6,147 bases of DNA from the NCBI GenBank assembly GCA_016839405.1, contig JAEOUJ010000169.1, positions 1 through 6,147 of the forward strand, given 5' to 3'. Under the pieces are notes generated by a model, which worked only from the letters and a program-made list of their open reading frames with translations, did no database searches and was not told where the DNA came from. A program made the translations under genes and the position numbers. Shown here one piece after another: positions 1-6,147 of the stretch (its first letter is position 1; each line of letters starts with the position of its first letter). This DNA comes from Candidatus Gerdarchaeota archaeon (GTDB lineage Archaea > Asgardarchaeota > Heimdallarchaeia > JABLTI01).

Positions 1-1733
<1,733 letters not shown>

Positions 1734-1766
1734 AACTTAAATAAATAAAATATTTTCTAATCTCAC

Positions 1767-1776
1767 TATATTTAAA
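1767..1776 (+). promoter_or_regulatory. TATA-like box for the DinB-like gene
   Basis: TATATTTAAA is centred about 25 bases before the ATG at 1796, the distance from an archaeal TATA box to its transcription start. There is no Shine-Dalgarno motif between it and the ATG (only an A/T-rich run). The arrangement therefore suggests a leaderless or nearly leaderless mRNA. Confidence 0.4.
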
Positions 1777-1795
1777 AAAAAATTTCATAAAAAAA

Positions 1796-2302
1796 ATGAA
1801 TCAAATTATAAAAATTAATTTTAATGCTAATCTCTTTACTAAAAATATGAAAAGTGATTTTTTGAAAAAAGCTATAAAAAGGCATTTTATTGAAACAAAA
1901 CCTTTGATAGAGCAATTAGCTGATAATTTCTTAGATTCAAAAGCATCTAATGAAACAAGAGAAACTGCAGAAATTGTCTTACATATGATAAGATCAATTG
2001 AATATTATTTAAACGGAGTTATCAATGATGTATGGAAACCATTACTTTATACTATTGATATTTATAACACAGCTGGAAAACTAATAACTCTTTATAATGA
2101 AATTACAACAGAAATGGAAAAAAATTTTGATAAAATAACTGATGAATTATTAGAAGAAGAAATTAATTGTTTTAATCGACCAGCTACAAAAGGTGAAGTA
2201 CTTTTTGAAATGCTGGAACATAGTATACATCATCGAGGGCAGCTAACGTTTTATTTACGATTAAATAACATTAAACCGGCAACGATACACTACATAATTT
2301 AA
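1796..2302 (+). CDS. DinB/YfiT-like four-helix metal-binding protein
   Basis: This 168-residue protein fits the DinB/YfiT superfamily of cytoplasmic four-helix bundles with a divalent metal held by three histidines. The triad is visible: H63 in a helix reading EIVLHMIRSIEYYLNG, and H142 and H146 in EHSIHHRGQL, the family's characteristic HxxxH-RGQ segment. The tail LRLNNIKPATIH also matches the common ending of this family. Members include thiol-dependent S-transferases (mycothiol or bacillithiol) and many proteins of unknown activity; nothing here identifies a substrate. It is divergent from the galactosidase. No Shine-Dalgarno precedes ATG 1796; an internal ATG at 1847 is a weaker alternative. 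The downstream phosphodiesterase starts 95 bases after the stop and may or may not share a transcript. Confidence 0.8.
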   Translation: MNQIIKINFNANLFTKNMKSDFLKKAIKRHFIETKPLIEQLADNFLDSKASNETRETAEIVLHMIRSIEYYLNGVINDVWKPLLYTIDIYNTAGKLITLYNEITTEMEKNFDKITDELLEEEINCFNRPATKGEVLFEMLEHSIHHRGQLTFYLRLNNIKPATIHYII

Positions 2303-2342
2303 CATATTAGACTTATTCAATGATATATTAGGTTAAATTAGC

Positions 2343-2350
2343 TTAAAAAA
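2343..2350 (+). promoter_or_regulatory. TATA-like box, possible promoter of the phosphodiesterase
   Basis: TTAAAAAA, preceded by AGC, would place a transcript start near 2373 and give a leader of about 25 bases that still contains the Shine-Dalgarno. The alternative TTTAAATTA at 2361-2369 would start transcripts inside the Shine-Dalgarno and is less likely. The call is weak because the spacer is very AT-rich. Confidence 0.25.
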
Positions 2351-2385
2351 CTAAAAATAGTTTAAATTACTAATACATTGCTATT

Positions 2386-2391
2386 AAGGTG
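2386..2391 (+). promoter_or_regulatory. Shine-Dalgarno AAGGTG supporting a TTG start
   Basis: AAGGTG ends 6 bases before the TTG at 2398. This spacing decides the start: the first in-frame ATG lies inside the first membrane helix (residue 36), which would destroy that helix. Confidence 0.7.
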
Positions 2392-2397
2392 TGAAAA

Positions 2398-3885
2398 TTG
2401 GAAAATACTTTAAAATCAGCTGGTAAATGGAAACAATTATGGCTTATTTTCTTTGTTATTTTTTTCCTTAATATATTCACTTTTTGCTTAATTGTAATTT
2501 TAATGAAACCTTTGTGGTACGATATAAATGAATTCTTGATAAATATGATAGGTAAAGAATTTAATTGGTTTGGTATTATATTAGCAATAACATTTCTAAT
2601 TTTTTGCTATAGCATTTTTCTTGTTGTTTTTTACTCTTTAATAAAGAAACGAAAAGGTATTACTAAACCACATTTAGTAAATATAATTATCCCCTTTCCT
2701 ATTTTAGTGATATGGAATATTATGTTATATTTTCTAATAACAGAAGCTGGTAATGAAATATCGATTGTAAGAACTCAATTGGAGTATTATAGCCCACTTC
2801 TCTGGATTATTTTTCTCTTTGCAATTGGATCATTATTAATTTTAATTATTCCAAGATTAGTTAATAATTATAAGAGAATTAAACATATCAAAAAAGACAA
2901 AACAAATGCTATTATATTGATGATTTTATTATCATCAATCTATCTTTCAATGTTTATTTTACCTTACTTTTTGTCCCCATCAAACACTGTTGTAGGAGAT
3001 TTACCTGATAAACCAAAAATCATTGCTCATAGGGGAGGTTCACATTTAGCACCAGAAAATACTATTGCTGCTGGTGAAATAGCTGTAAAATGGGGAGCAA
3101 TTGGTTGGGAATTAGATGTATCAATAAGTCTTGATGGGATTTTCTTTTTAATGCATGATTCAACATTAAGAAGAACAACAAATATTGAGGAAATTTTTCC
3201 TTCAAGAGCCGATGAATCCACATATAACTTTACTTTTGCAGAACTGCAACAATTGGATGCTGGAACATGGTTTGTTGAAAATGATCCTTTTGGAACTATA
3301 AAAAAGGGATGTGTAACAACAACTGAAGCAGAATCATTTAGAGGTGAAAAAATTCCCTCTTTGGAAGAAGCTTTGAATTTTACAAAACAAAATGGTTTGT
3401 TAATTGATGTAGATTACTATAAACCACCTTCAAACCATCCTTATTATGAATCATATATGGATTTATTAATGGAACAATTAAATAGCTCTGGTCTTGGAAA
3501 GAATATTTTAATGAAAATTTCACATCCTTTAGTTGAAAACATGACAAAAGTCTGCGATCCAGGTGCTATTGCTGATTTACAAGCATCAGGTTGTGAATTA
3601 GTAAATACTCATCATGGATTATCTAATGCTCAATTTAAATTATACGAAGAAGCTGGTATAGATGTAATGGTTTGGACTATTGATCAAAAATCTCGTTTCT
3701 CACAAATGTGGTGCTTAGGAGTAGATTATGTAAAAACAAATAATTTGCTTTTATTTTATGATTTAGAAAAACCAACATTATATTTTAGAAAAGATGTTTA
3801 TTTAATTACTATTGGAGCTGCAGAAATTCTAGGATTATTTTGTTTTGCTACTTTAGCTATAATAAATCGAAAAAAAATATTCTGA
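2398..3885 (+). CDS. Six-transmembrane glycerophosphodiester phosphodiesterase, GDE2/GDE3-like layout
   Basis: A GDPD-family enzyme, cleaving glycerophosphodiesters to an alcohol and a glycerol phosphate or related product. The 495 residues give five hydrophobic helices (about 14-36, 57-81, 94-114, 133-153, 171-192), a catalytic domain (about 206-456) and a sixth helix (about 467-488). Basic loops (KKRKGITK; NYKRIKHIKKDK) and the C-terminal NRKKIF follow the positive-inside rule, putting the catalytic domain outside the cell. Catalytic residues visible are H211 and R212 (AHRGG), E220-N221-T222, E238 and D240 (WELDV) and H253-D254 (MHD). The usual third metal ligand, Glu in most GDPDs, appears to be Asp in LIDVDYYKPP (D337 or D339). 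The blocks RTTN...FPSR...AGTWF and MWCLGVDYVKTNN recall animal GDE2/GDE3 proteins, as does the membrane layout; this is from memory. The substrate is unknown, since archaeal ether lipids are not deacylated in the usual way. The start is TTG. Confidence 0.92.
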   Translation: MENTLKSAGKWKQLWLIFFVIFFLNIFTFCLIVILMKPLWYDINEFLINMIGKEFNWFGIILAITFLIFCYSIFLVVFYSLIKKRKGITKPHLVNIIIPFPILVIWNIMLYFLITEAGNEISIVRTQLEYYSPLLWIIFLFAIGSLLILIIPRLVNNYKRIKHIKKDKTNAIILMILLSSIYLSMFILPYFLSPSNTVVGDLPDKPKIIAHRGGSHLAPENTIAAGEIAVKWGAIGWELDVSISLDGIFFLMHDSTLRRTTNIEEIFPSRADESTYNFTFAELQQLDAGTWFVENDPFGTIKKGCVTTTEAESFRGEKIPSLEEALNFTKQNGLLIDVDYYKPPSNHPYYESYMDLLMEQLNSSGLGKNILMKISHPLVENMTKVCDPGAIADLQASGCELVNTHHGLSNAQFKLYEEAGIDVMVWTIDQKSRFSQMWCLGVDYVKTNNLLLFYDLEKPTLYFRKDVYLITIGAAEILGLFCFATLAIINRKKIF

Positions 3886-3920
3886 ATTAAGAAGTAAAAT
3901 ACATTGATAAATTCTAAATG

Positions 3921-3929
3921 TTTTTATTA
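3921..3929 (+). promoter_or_regulatory. TATA-like box, possible promoter of the zinc-ribbon gene
   Basis: TTTTTATTA would place a transcript start near 3950, giving a leader of about 30 bases that contains the GGTGA at 3969-3973. The 95-base gap after the phosphodiesterase shows no hairpin with a T-run, so read-through from upstream is equally possible. Confidence 0.25.
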
Positions 3930-3968
3930 ATAGAATGTCCAATAATAGCATGAAGATTTACAAATAAT

Positions 3969-3973
3969 GGTGA
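3969..3973 (+). promoter_or_regulatory. Shine-Dalgarno GGTGA supporting a TTG start
   Basis: GGTGA is followed by exactly seven A residues and then TTG at 3981. It overlaps an out-of-frame ATG (3967) that reaches a stop after 15 codons, so the motif favours the TTG in the long frame. Confidence 0.7.
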
Positions 3974-3980
3974 AAAAAAA

Positions 3981-4403
3981 TTGTCCCCAAGATGGAGAAT
4001 ACCAGGTAGAGTAGTTCGAAGAGCAATTAACCGAAATATAAGAAGAGCAGTTAGAAGATCATTTATAAGAAGAAGAGCTAGACGGTGGTTAGTAGGAGGA
4101 GCAATTTTATTAGCAATTGCAGGTACTCATCGAGCAATTAAACTAAGAGAAGAAGATGCTCGTCAACTTGAAAATCATTATGGACGTCCTGTCGAAGAAT
4201 TATCTGAAGATGAAATCAATCAAGGCATGAATTATTATAATATGCAACCTTTAACAATTGATGATGATGATCGAAAGAAAATTTATGATGATGATGACCA
4301 AGAAGAAGGCTTTTCATCCCAAGATCAGAAATATTGTATTAATTGCGGTGCAATGTTAAAACGTGATTCTAATTTTTGTTCCTTTTGTGGAACGAAAATT
4401 TAG
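3981..4403 (+). CDS. Arg-rich, single-helix protein with C-terminal zinc ribbon
   Basis: A 140-residue protein of unknown function. Residues 1-35 contain 15 arginines and almost no acidic residues. A short hydrophobic segment follows (WLVGGAILLAIAG, 36-48), then a charged region (KLREEDARQLENHYGRPVEELSEDE, 54-78), two runs of four aspartates (94-97 and 103-106), and a C-terminal zinc ribbon with C119, C122, C133 and C136 (CxxC-x10-CxxC). From memory, the Arg-rich head, the VGG hydrophobic segment and the EEL-x-EDE block resemble the front of prokaryotic SHOCT-domain proteins, but a zinc ribbon stands where SHOCT would be. The hydrophobic segment is short for a membrane span, so it may be membrane-associated rather than integral. 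The basic head could bind nucleic acid or anionic lipid. It follows the phosphodiesterase by 95 bases. The start is TTG. Confidence 0.8.
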   Translation: MSPRWRIPGRVVRRAINRNIRRAVRRSFIRRRARRWLVGGAILLAIAGTHRAIKLREEDARQLENHYGRPVEELSEDEINQGMNYYNMQPLTIDDDDRKKIYDDDDQEEGFSSQDQKYCINCGAMLKRDSNFCSFCGTKI

Positions 4404-4436
4404 TTTTAAATGAAAAAACCTAATGCATAAAAATAG

Positions 4437-4464
4437 ATGGATTAAGGGTTGGACCCAAATCCAT
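4437..4464. terminator. Strong hairpin between convergent genes, probable bidirectional terminator
   Basis: ATGGATT (4437-4443) pairs with AATCCAT (4458-4464). Inside that, GGGT (4446-4449) pairs with ACCC (4453-4456) around a three-base TGG loop, with a small AA/A internal bulge. That gives 11 pairs, unusually GC-rich for this window. On the plus strand a T6 run follows near 4472-4477. On the minus strand several T-runs follow as well. It lies just after the zinc-ribbon stop and before the stop of the convergent gene. Confidence 0.6.
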
Positions 4465-4490
4465 TTAACATATTTTTTAATAAAATATCT

Positions 4491-4506
4491 AAATAAAAAA
4501 GAGAGA
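4491..4506 (-). terminator. T-run terminator of the 94-residue membrane protein gene
   Basis: On the minus strand this reads TCTCTC, then T6, then ATTT, starting 5 bases after the stop codon at 4511-4513. There is no stem directly before it, so it would be a U-tract terminator of the archaeal kind, possibly backed by the hairpin at 4437-4464. The same TCTCTC-T-run pattern recurs at 4873-4890. Confidence 0.45.
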
Positions 4507-4510
4507 ATTT

Positions 4511-4795
4511 TTAAGCAAATCGGTAATAATTTTTAGATTGCATTTGAAATACACTACTAATAGCTATGAAAGAGAATATTGCTCCAAGAAAGAGAAAAAG
4601 TATCCCAATAAATTTGCTAGAACCAAGGTCATTATTAATCATAAAACCAATTCCACTCTCAAATTCCTCTACACTACCATCAGCTAATTCTATATCATAT
4701 CTTATAAATTTGATCCCGTAATAGAATGTAGGTATGATTATTGCTACACATAGAATTACTGCAAATATATAACCTCTTGAAGTTATATTAGCCAA
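4511..4795 (-). CDS. Small two-helix membrane protein, unknown function
   Basis: I do not recognise this 94-residue protein. Two hydrophobic helices (about 8-30 and 60-83) flank a loop of some 30 residues that is markedly acidic (DIELADGSVEEFESG, 34-48) and includes a glycine-rich stretch. The C-terminus is basic and aromatic (KNYYRF). Charge balance (basic residues at R7 and K88/R92) suggests both termini are cytoplasmic with the acidic loop outside, though K29 and R32 lie at the outer end of helix 1. The start is TTG at 4795: an in-frame TAG at 4802-4804 rules out anything further upstream, and GGGTGAGG lies about 10 bases before it, a long spacing. A TATA-like box at 4855-4864 gives it its own promoter, and the terminator of the upstream redox gene separates the two, so it is probably transcribed alone. 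Confidence 0.7.
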   Translation of the reverse strand: MANITSRGYIFAVILCVAIIIPTFYYGIKFIRYDIELADGSVEEFESGIGFMINNDLGSSKFIGILFLFLGAIFSFIAISSVFQMQSKNYYRFA

Positions 4796-4805
4796 TTTTT
4801 TCTAT

Positions 4806-4813
4806 CCTCACCC
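4806..4813 (-). promoter_or_regulatory. Shine-Dalgarno GGGTGAGG before a TTG start
   Basis: The minus strand reads GGGTGAGG, then ten bases, then TTG at 4795. The motif is among the strongest matches to the 16S tail in the window, but the spacing is longer than elsewhere. An in-frame stop at 4802-4804 leaves no other nearby start. Confidence 0.55.
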
Positions 4814-4854
4814 TTAATTATAGTTGGTAATGTGTTATAATTAGTGAACTTATT

Positions 4855-4867
4855 TATTTTTAAATCC
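4855..4867 (-). promoter_or_regulatory. TATA/BRE-like promoter of the 94-residue membrane protein gene
   Basis: On the minus strand GGA precedes TTTAAAAATA. The expected start point is near 4833, giving a leader of about 38 bases that includes the Shine-Dalgarno at 4806-4813. This is one of the better-placed TATA candidates in the window. Confidence 0.4.
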
Positions 4868-4876
4868 TTTTCAAAT

Positions 4877-4912
4877 AAAAAAAAGAGAGATTTTGTTGCT
4901 AGAACAACAATC
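4877..4912 (-). terminator. Hairpin plus T8 terminator of the redox operon
   Basis: On the plus strand AGATT-TT-GTTG (4888-4898) faces CAACAATCT (4905-4913) around a six-base loop, giving nine pairs with a two-base bulge. On the minus strand this stem is followed by TCTC and then T8 (4884-4877), the layout of an intrinsic terminator. It lies about 60 bases past the stop of the C_GCAxxG_C_C gene. Confidence 0.6.
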
Positions 4913-4975
4913 TAATAATATTAACTAATTTCTCATAAATGGTTTCTTCTAAAATTTATTAGATAGATAATTTGT

Positions 4976-5419
4976 TTAAGGAAACATCTCCAATACAATT
5001 TTTGTTGCTGTTTCAACAAATTTGGGACATATTTTTTTAAAAACACCTTCTTCATTACCTTTCCTTCTGGCTTCGGGATCTCTAATATCAAAACCAACTA
5101 ATTCATTACAAAAAGGTGCTCCATGTATTTCAATAAATTTGCTAATTAATTCTGATACCTTTTCATAAGTAATAGCTTTATGTTTTGATAAATCATTCTC
5201 AAATTGAAAGGTTAACATTCCAATACCCATAATTGCTCCGGTTATAGCTCCACAAATTTCTCCTCTTCTACTAATACCCCCGCCAAAACCAGCAGCTATT
5301 TGTGGTAATTCATCAAAAAATAATCCTTTATTTTCCAAAATGGCTTTAGATACAGCTTGAGTACAATTATACTCCATAGCAAAATATTTTCTAGCGTTCT
5401 CAATTGTTTCTTCATTCAT
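4976..5419 (-). CDS. C_GCAxxG_C_C family putative redox-active protein
   Basis: This 147-residue protein matches the C_GCAxxG_C_C family, named for spaced cysteines thought to be redox-active or to bind a cofactor; no reaction is established. All four family cysteines are present: C19 (YNCTQAV), C56 in GGGISRRGEICGAITGAIMG, C104 (GAPFCNELV) and C131 (KICPKF). The glycine-rich block at 44-67 is the core. The length is normal for the family and no signal peptide or membrane helix is seen, so it is likely cytoplasmic. The family is common in anaerobic bacteria and archaea, often beside membrane or redox genes. ATG 5419 is preceded by TGAGGT with about 6 bases spacing; this motif sits in the 16-base gap after the upstream membrane-protein gene, so the two are almost surely co-transcribed. 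A hairpin and T8 run follow the gene. Confidence 0.9.
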   Translation of the reverse strand: MNEETIENARKYFAMEYNCTQAVSKAILENKGLFFDELPQIAAGFGGGISRRGEICGAITGAIMGIGMLTFQFENDLSKHKAITYEKVSELISKFIEIHGAPFCNELVGFDIRDPEARRKGNEEGVFKKICPKFVETATKIVLEMFP

Positions 5420-5435
5420 AATAAAACCTCAGTTT

Positions 5436-5663
5436 TTAATAATCAGATTCAGGAGGGATCCTTGTACCACCAAAAGCAAATAAGCGAATTATATATCCAG
5501 CAACTAAAGCTATAATAAAAATACTAGAAACCAAGTAAACATAATTTAAAGTATAAGATGGATCAATGGATATTTGAATTATAGCATAAATTAAACTTGG
5601 TACTGTTATAATACTTACAAGTAGCATAACAATTAATACTGATTTTGCTGATGGTTGGACCAT
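5436..5663 (-). CDS. Small two-helix membrane protein coupled to the redox gene
   Basis: A 75-residue protein of unknown function. It has two hydrophobic helices, about residues 9-30 (VLIVMLLVSIITVPSLIYAI) and 41-62 (YVYLVSSIFIIALVAGYII), with a short polar turn between them (SIDPSYTLN) and a C-terminal tail ending in GGTRIPPESDY. The frame remains open upstream to a TTG at 5690 (84 residues), but ATG 5663 is better: GAGAGGA lies 5 bases before it, whereas nothing comparable precedes the TTG. The stop is 16 bases from the start of the C_GCAxxG_C_C gene, indicating one operon and a possible membrane partner or anchor for that redox protein; this is inferred from spacing alone. A 24-base near-palindrome lies about 50 bases upstream. 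Confidence 0.75.
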   Translation of the reverse strand: MVQPSAKSVLIVMLLVSIITVPSLIYAIIQISIDPSYTLNYVYLVSSIFIIALVAGYIIRLFAFGGTRIPPESDY

Positions 5664-5668
5664 TAAAA

Positions 5669-5675
5669 TCCTCTC
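5669..5675 (-). promoter_or_regulatory. Shine-Dalgarno GAGAGGA that fixes the start at 5663
   Basis: The minus strand reads GAGAGGA, five bases, then ATG. It lies inside the longer reading frame that starts at TTG 5690 and argues for the shorter 75-residue product. Confidence 0.65.
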
Positions 5676-5712
5676 GATGAAATCAAACAATATTATTTCT
5701 ATAATAATTTTA

Positions 5713-5736
5713 TTATCAATAATTAAATATTGATAA
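5713..5736. promoter_or_regulatory. 24-base near-palindrome, candidate operator/promoter of the membrane-redox operon
   Basis: TTATCAATA (5713-5721) and TATTGATAA (5728-5736) are exact reverse complements. The centre TTAA also pairs, so only one position pair breaks perfect symmetry over 24 bases. On the minus strand the centre reads ATATTTAA, TATA-like, predicting a start near 5700 and a leader of about 37 bases with a good Shine-Dalgarno. A regulator bound here would block the TATA box. Because it lies just after the peroxiredoxin-like gene's stop it could also form a hairpin in that gene's mRNA, though no T-run follows closely. Confidence 0.5.
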
Positions 5737-5745
5737 GTATTGAAA

Positions 5746-6147
5746 TTACGTAGTTAGAAATTTTAGTATCTCTTCTAAAGGTATGTGATCAGCAATATTC
5801 TTACCATAATAAGTATGCTTAATTATTAGGTTTTCAATTAAGAAATCTGCTGGGACGAGATTTATTTGTCCTTCCATTTTACCTATTTTAAAACCAGATT
5901 TACGTGCTTTGCGCATTTTACCTGTCATTCCACCAAGAATATATTTCCACCAGGATTTTTCTATACCAAACAACCTATATATCTCCCTTTCTGGATCTGG
6001 TATCAATGGAAAAGGAACTTCTTGTTTACCAACATATTTTAACATACTTTCTTTTGGAGATTCAAAGAAAGCAATAATTTTCAATCCTTTTTTCTTAAAT
6101 TCATCATATTTTTTAATTAGCTGAGAAATTCTTAGATTACATAAAGG
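5746..6147 (-). CDS. Peroxiredoxin-like AhpC/TSA family protein (partial, N-terminus off the window)
   Basis: The visible 133 residues are the C-terminal part of a thioredoxin-fold peroxiredoxin-like protein, probably a cytoplasmic thiol peroxidase or thiol-disulfide enzyme. The frame runs open to the right edge, beginning PLCNLRISQLIKKYDEF. The cysteine at the third visible codon would be the second of a C-P-x-C active site whose first cysteine lies just outside the window. Then come KIIAFFESPKESMLKYV (about 23-39), PFPLIPDPEREIYRLFG (about 45-61) and NLVPADFLIE (about 96-105), with a tail containing YYGKNIADHIPLEEIL. These blocks match, from memory, a prokaryotic AhpC/TSA subfamily with a GCPxCNLR active site. 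No further cysteine follows. A TTG at 6084 is not the start, since the frame upstream encodes conserved family sequence. It ends 82 bases before the membrane-redox operon on the same strand, with the near-palindrome between. Confidence 0.85.
   Translation of the reverse strand, partial: PLCNLRISQLIKKYDEFKKKGLKIIAFFESPKESMLKYVGKQEVPFPLIPDPEREIYRLFGIEKSWWKYILGGMTGKMRKARKSGFKIGKMEGQINLVPADFLIENLIIKHTYYGKNIADHIPLEEILKFLTT

Noticed and set aside
2348..2363. Inverted repeat AAACTA-AAAA-TAGTTT in the spacer before the phosphodiesterase
   Set aside because: Six A/T-dominated pairs with no flanking extension are expected often by chance in such AT-rich spacer.
3027..3221. 64-codon open frame antisense to the phosphodiesterase
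   Set aside because: It overlaps the conserved catalytic core (AHRGG to the FPSR block), which explains the sequence fully.
3911..3936. Inverted repeat ATTCTA-N14-TAGAAT before the zinc-ribbon gene
   Set aside because: The arms are only six bases, the spacer is long and there is no extension on either side, so it is not distinguishable from chance.
3967..4014. 15-codon frame starting ATG just before the zinc-ribbon gene
   Set aside because: The ATG overlaps the GGTGA that serves the TTG at 3981. The peptide is tiny and featureless, so a regulatory upstream frame is possible but unsupported.
4259..4298. GATGATGATGAT runs resembling a microsatellite
   Set aside because: The runs are in frame and simply encode the two aspartate tracts of the zinc-ribbon protein; the copy number is too low to call a repeat element.
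5909..6124. 71-codon open frame on the plus strand
   Set aside because: It is antisense to conserved peroxiredoxin-like sequence and has no family resemblance or convincing ribosome site.
2398..6147. Functional link between the GDE2-like enzyme and the peroxiredoxin-like gene, since animal GDE2 is regulated by a peroxiredoxin
   Set aside because: The genes are about 1.9 kb apart on opposite strands, and the cytoplasmic tails here lack cysteines equivalent to those used in the animal mechanism. Coincidence is more likely.

Overview
The window is a very AT-rich stretch (roughly 30% GC by eye) with short intergenic gaps. Several starts are preceded by GGTGA or GAGG Shine-Dalgarno motifs, and several upstream regions carry TATA-like boxes about 25 bases before a plausible transcript start. 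Three genes use TTG starts. There are CxxC zinc-ribbon proteins and anaerobe-type redox proteins, and no clear -35/-10 promoters. This best fits an anaerobic archaeon, possibly of the Asgard (Lokiarchaeia-like) type. That placement is an inference; a low-GC bacterium cannot be excluded from sequence alone.

Left part (1-2302): a large GH2 beta-galactosidase of the LacZ type runs leftwards off the window. The window ends one codon before the expected nucleophile glutamate. Its upstream region shares a 175-base divergent spacer with a DinB/YfiT-like four-helix metal-binding protein read rightwards. The spacer holds a perfect 9-base inverted repeat (candidate operator of the galactosidase) and a TATA-like box placed for a leaderless dinB-like transcript.

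Middle (2398-4403, + strand): first a six-transmembrane glycerophosphodiester phosphodiesterase with five N-terminal membrane helices, an external catalytic domain and one C-terminal helix. This layout, and several sequence blocks, recall the animal GDE2/GDE3 (GDPD5/GDPD2) ectoenzymes and make it the most interesting gene here. A small protein follows, with an arginine-dense N-terminus, one hydrophobic segment and a C-terminal zinc ribbon. A strong hairpin lies between this gene and the convergent minus-strand cluster.

Right part (4511-6147, - strand): in transcription order, a peroxiredoxin-like AhpC/TSA protein (5' end off the window), a 75-residue two-helix membrane protein tightly coupled to a C_GCAxxG_C_C redox-active protein, then a 94-residue two-helix membrane protein with its own promoter. 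A 24-base near-palindrome lies just upstream of the membrane/redox pair. Two minus-strand terminators share a TCTCTC-plus-T-run signature. The neighbourhood has a thiol-redox flavour, but only the membrane/redox pair is clearly one transcription unit. I saw no mobile elements, CRISPR arrays, tRNAs or rRNAs.
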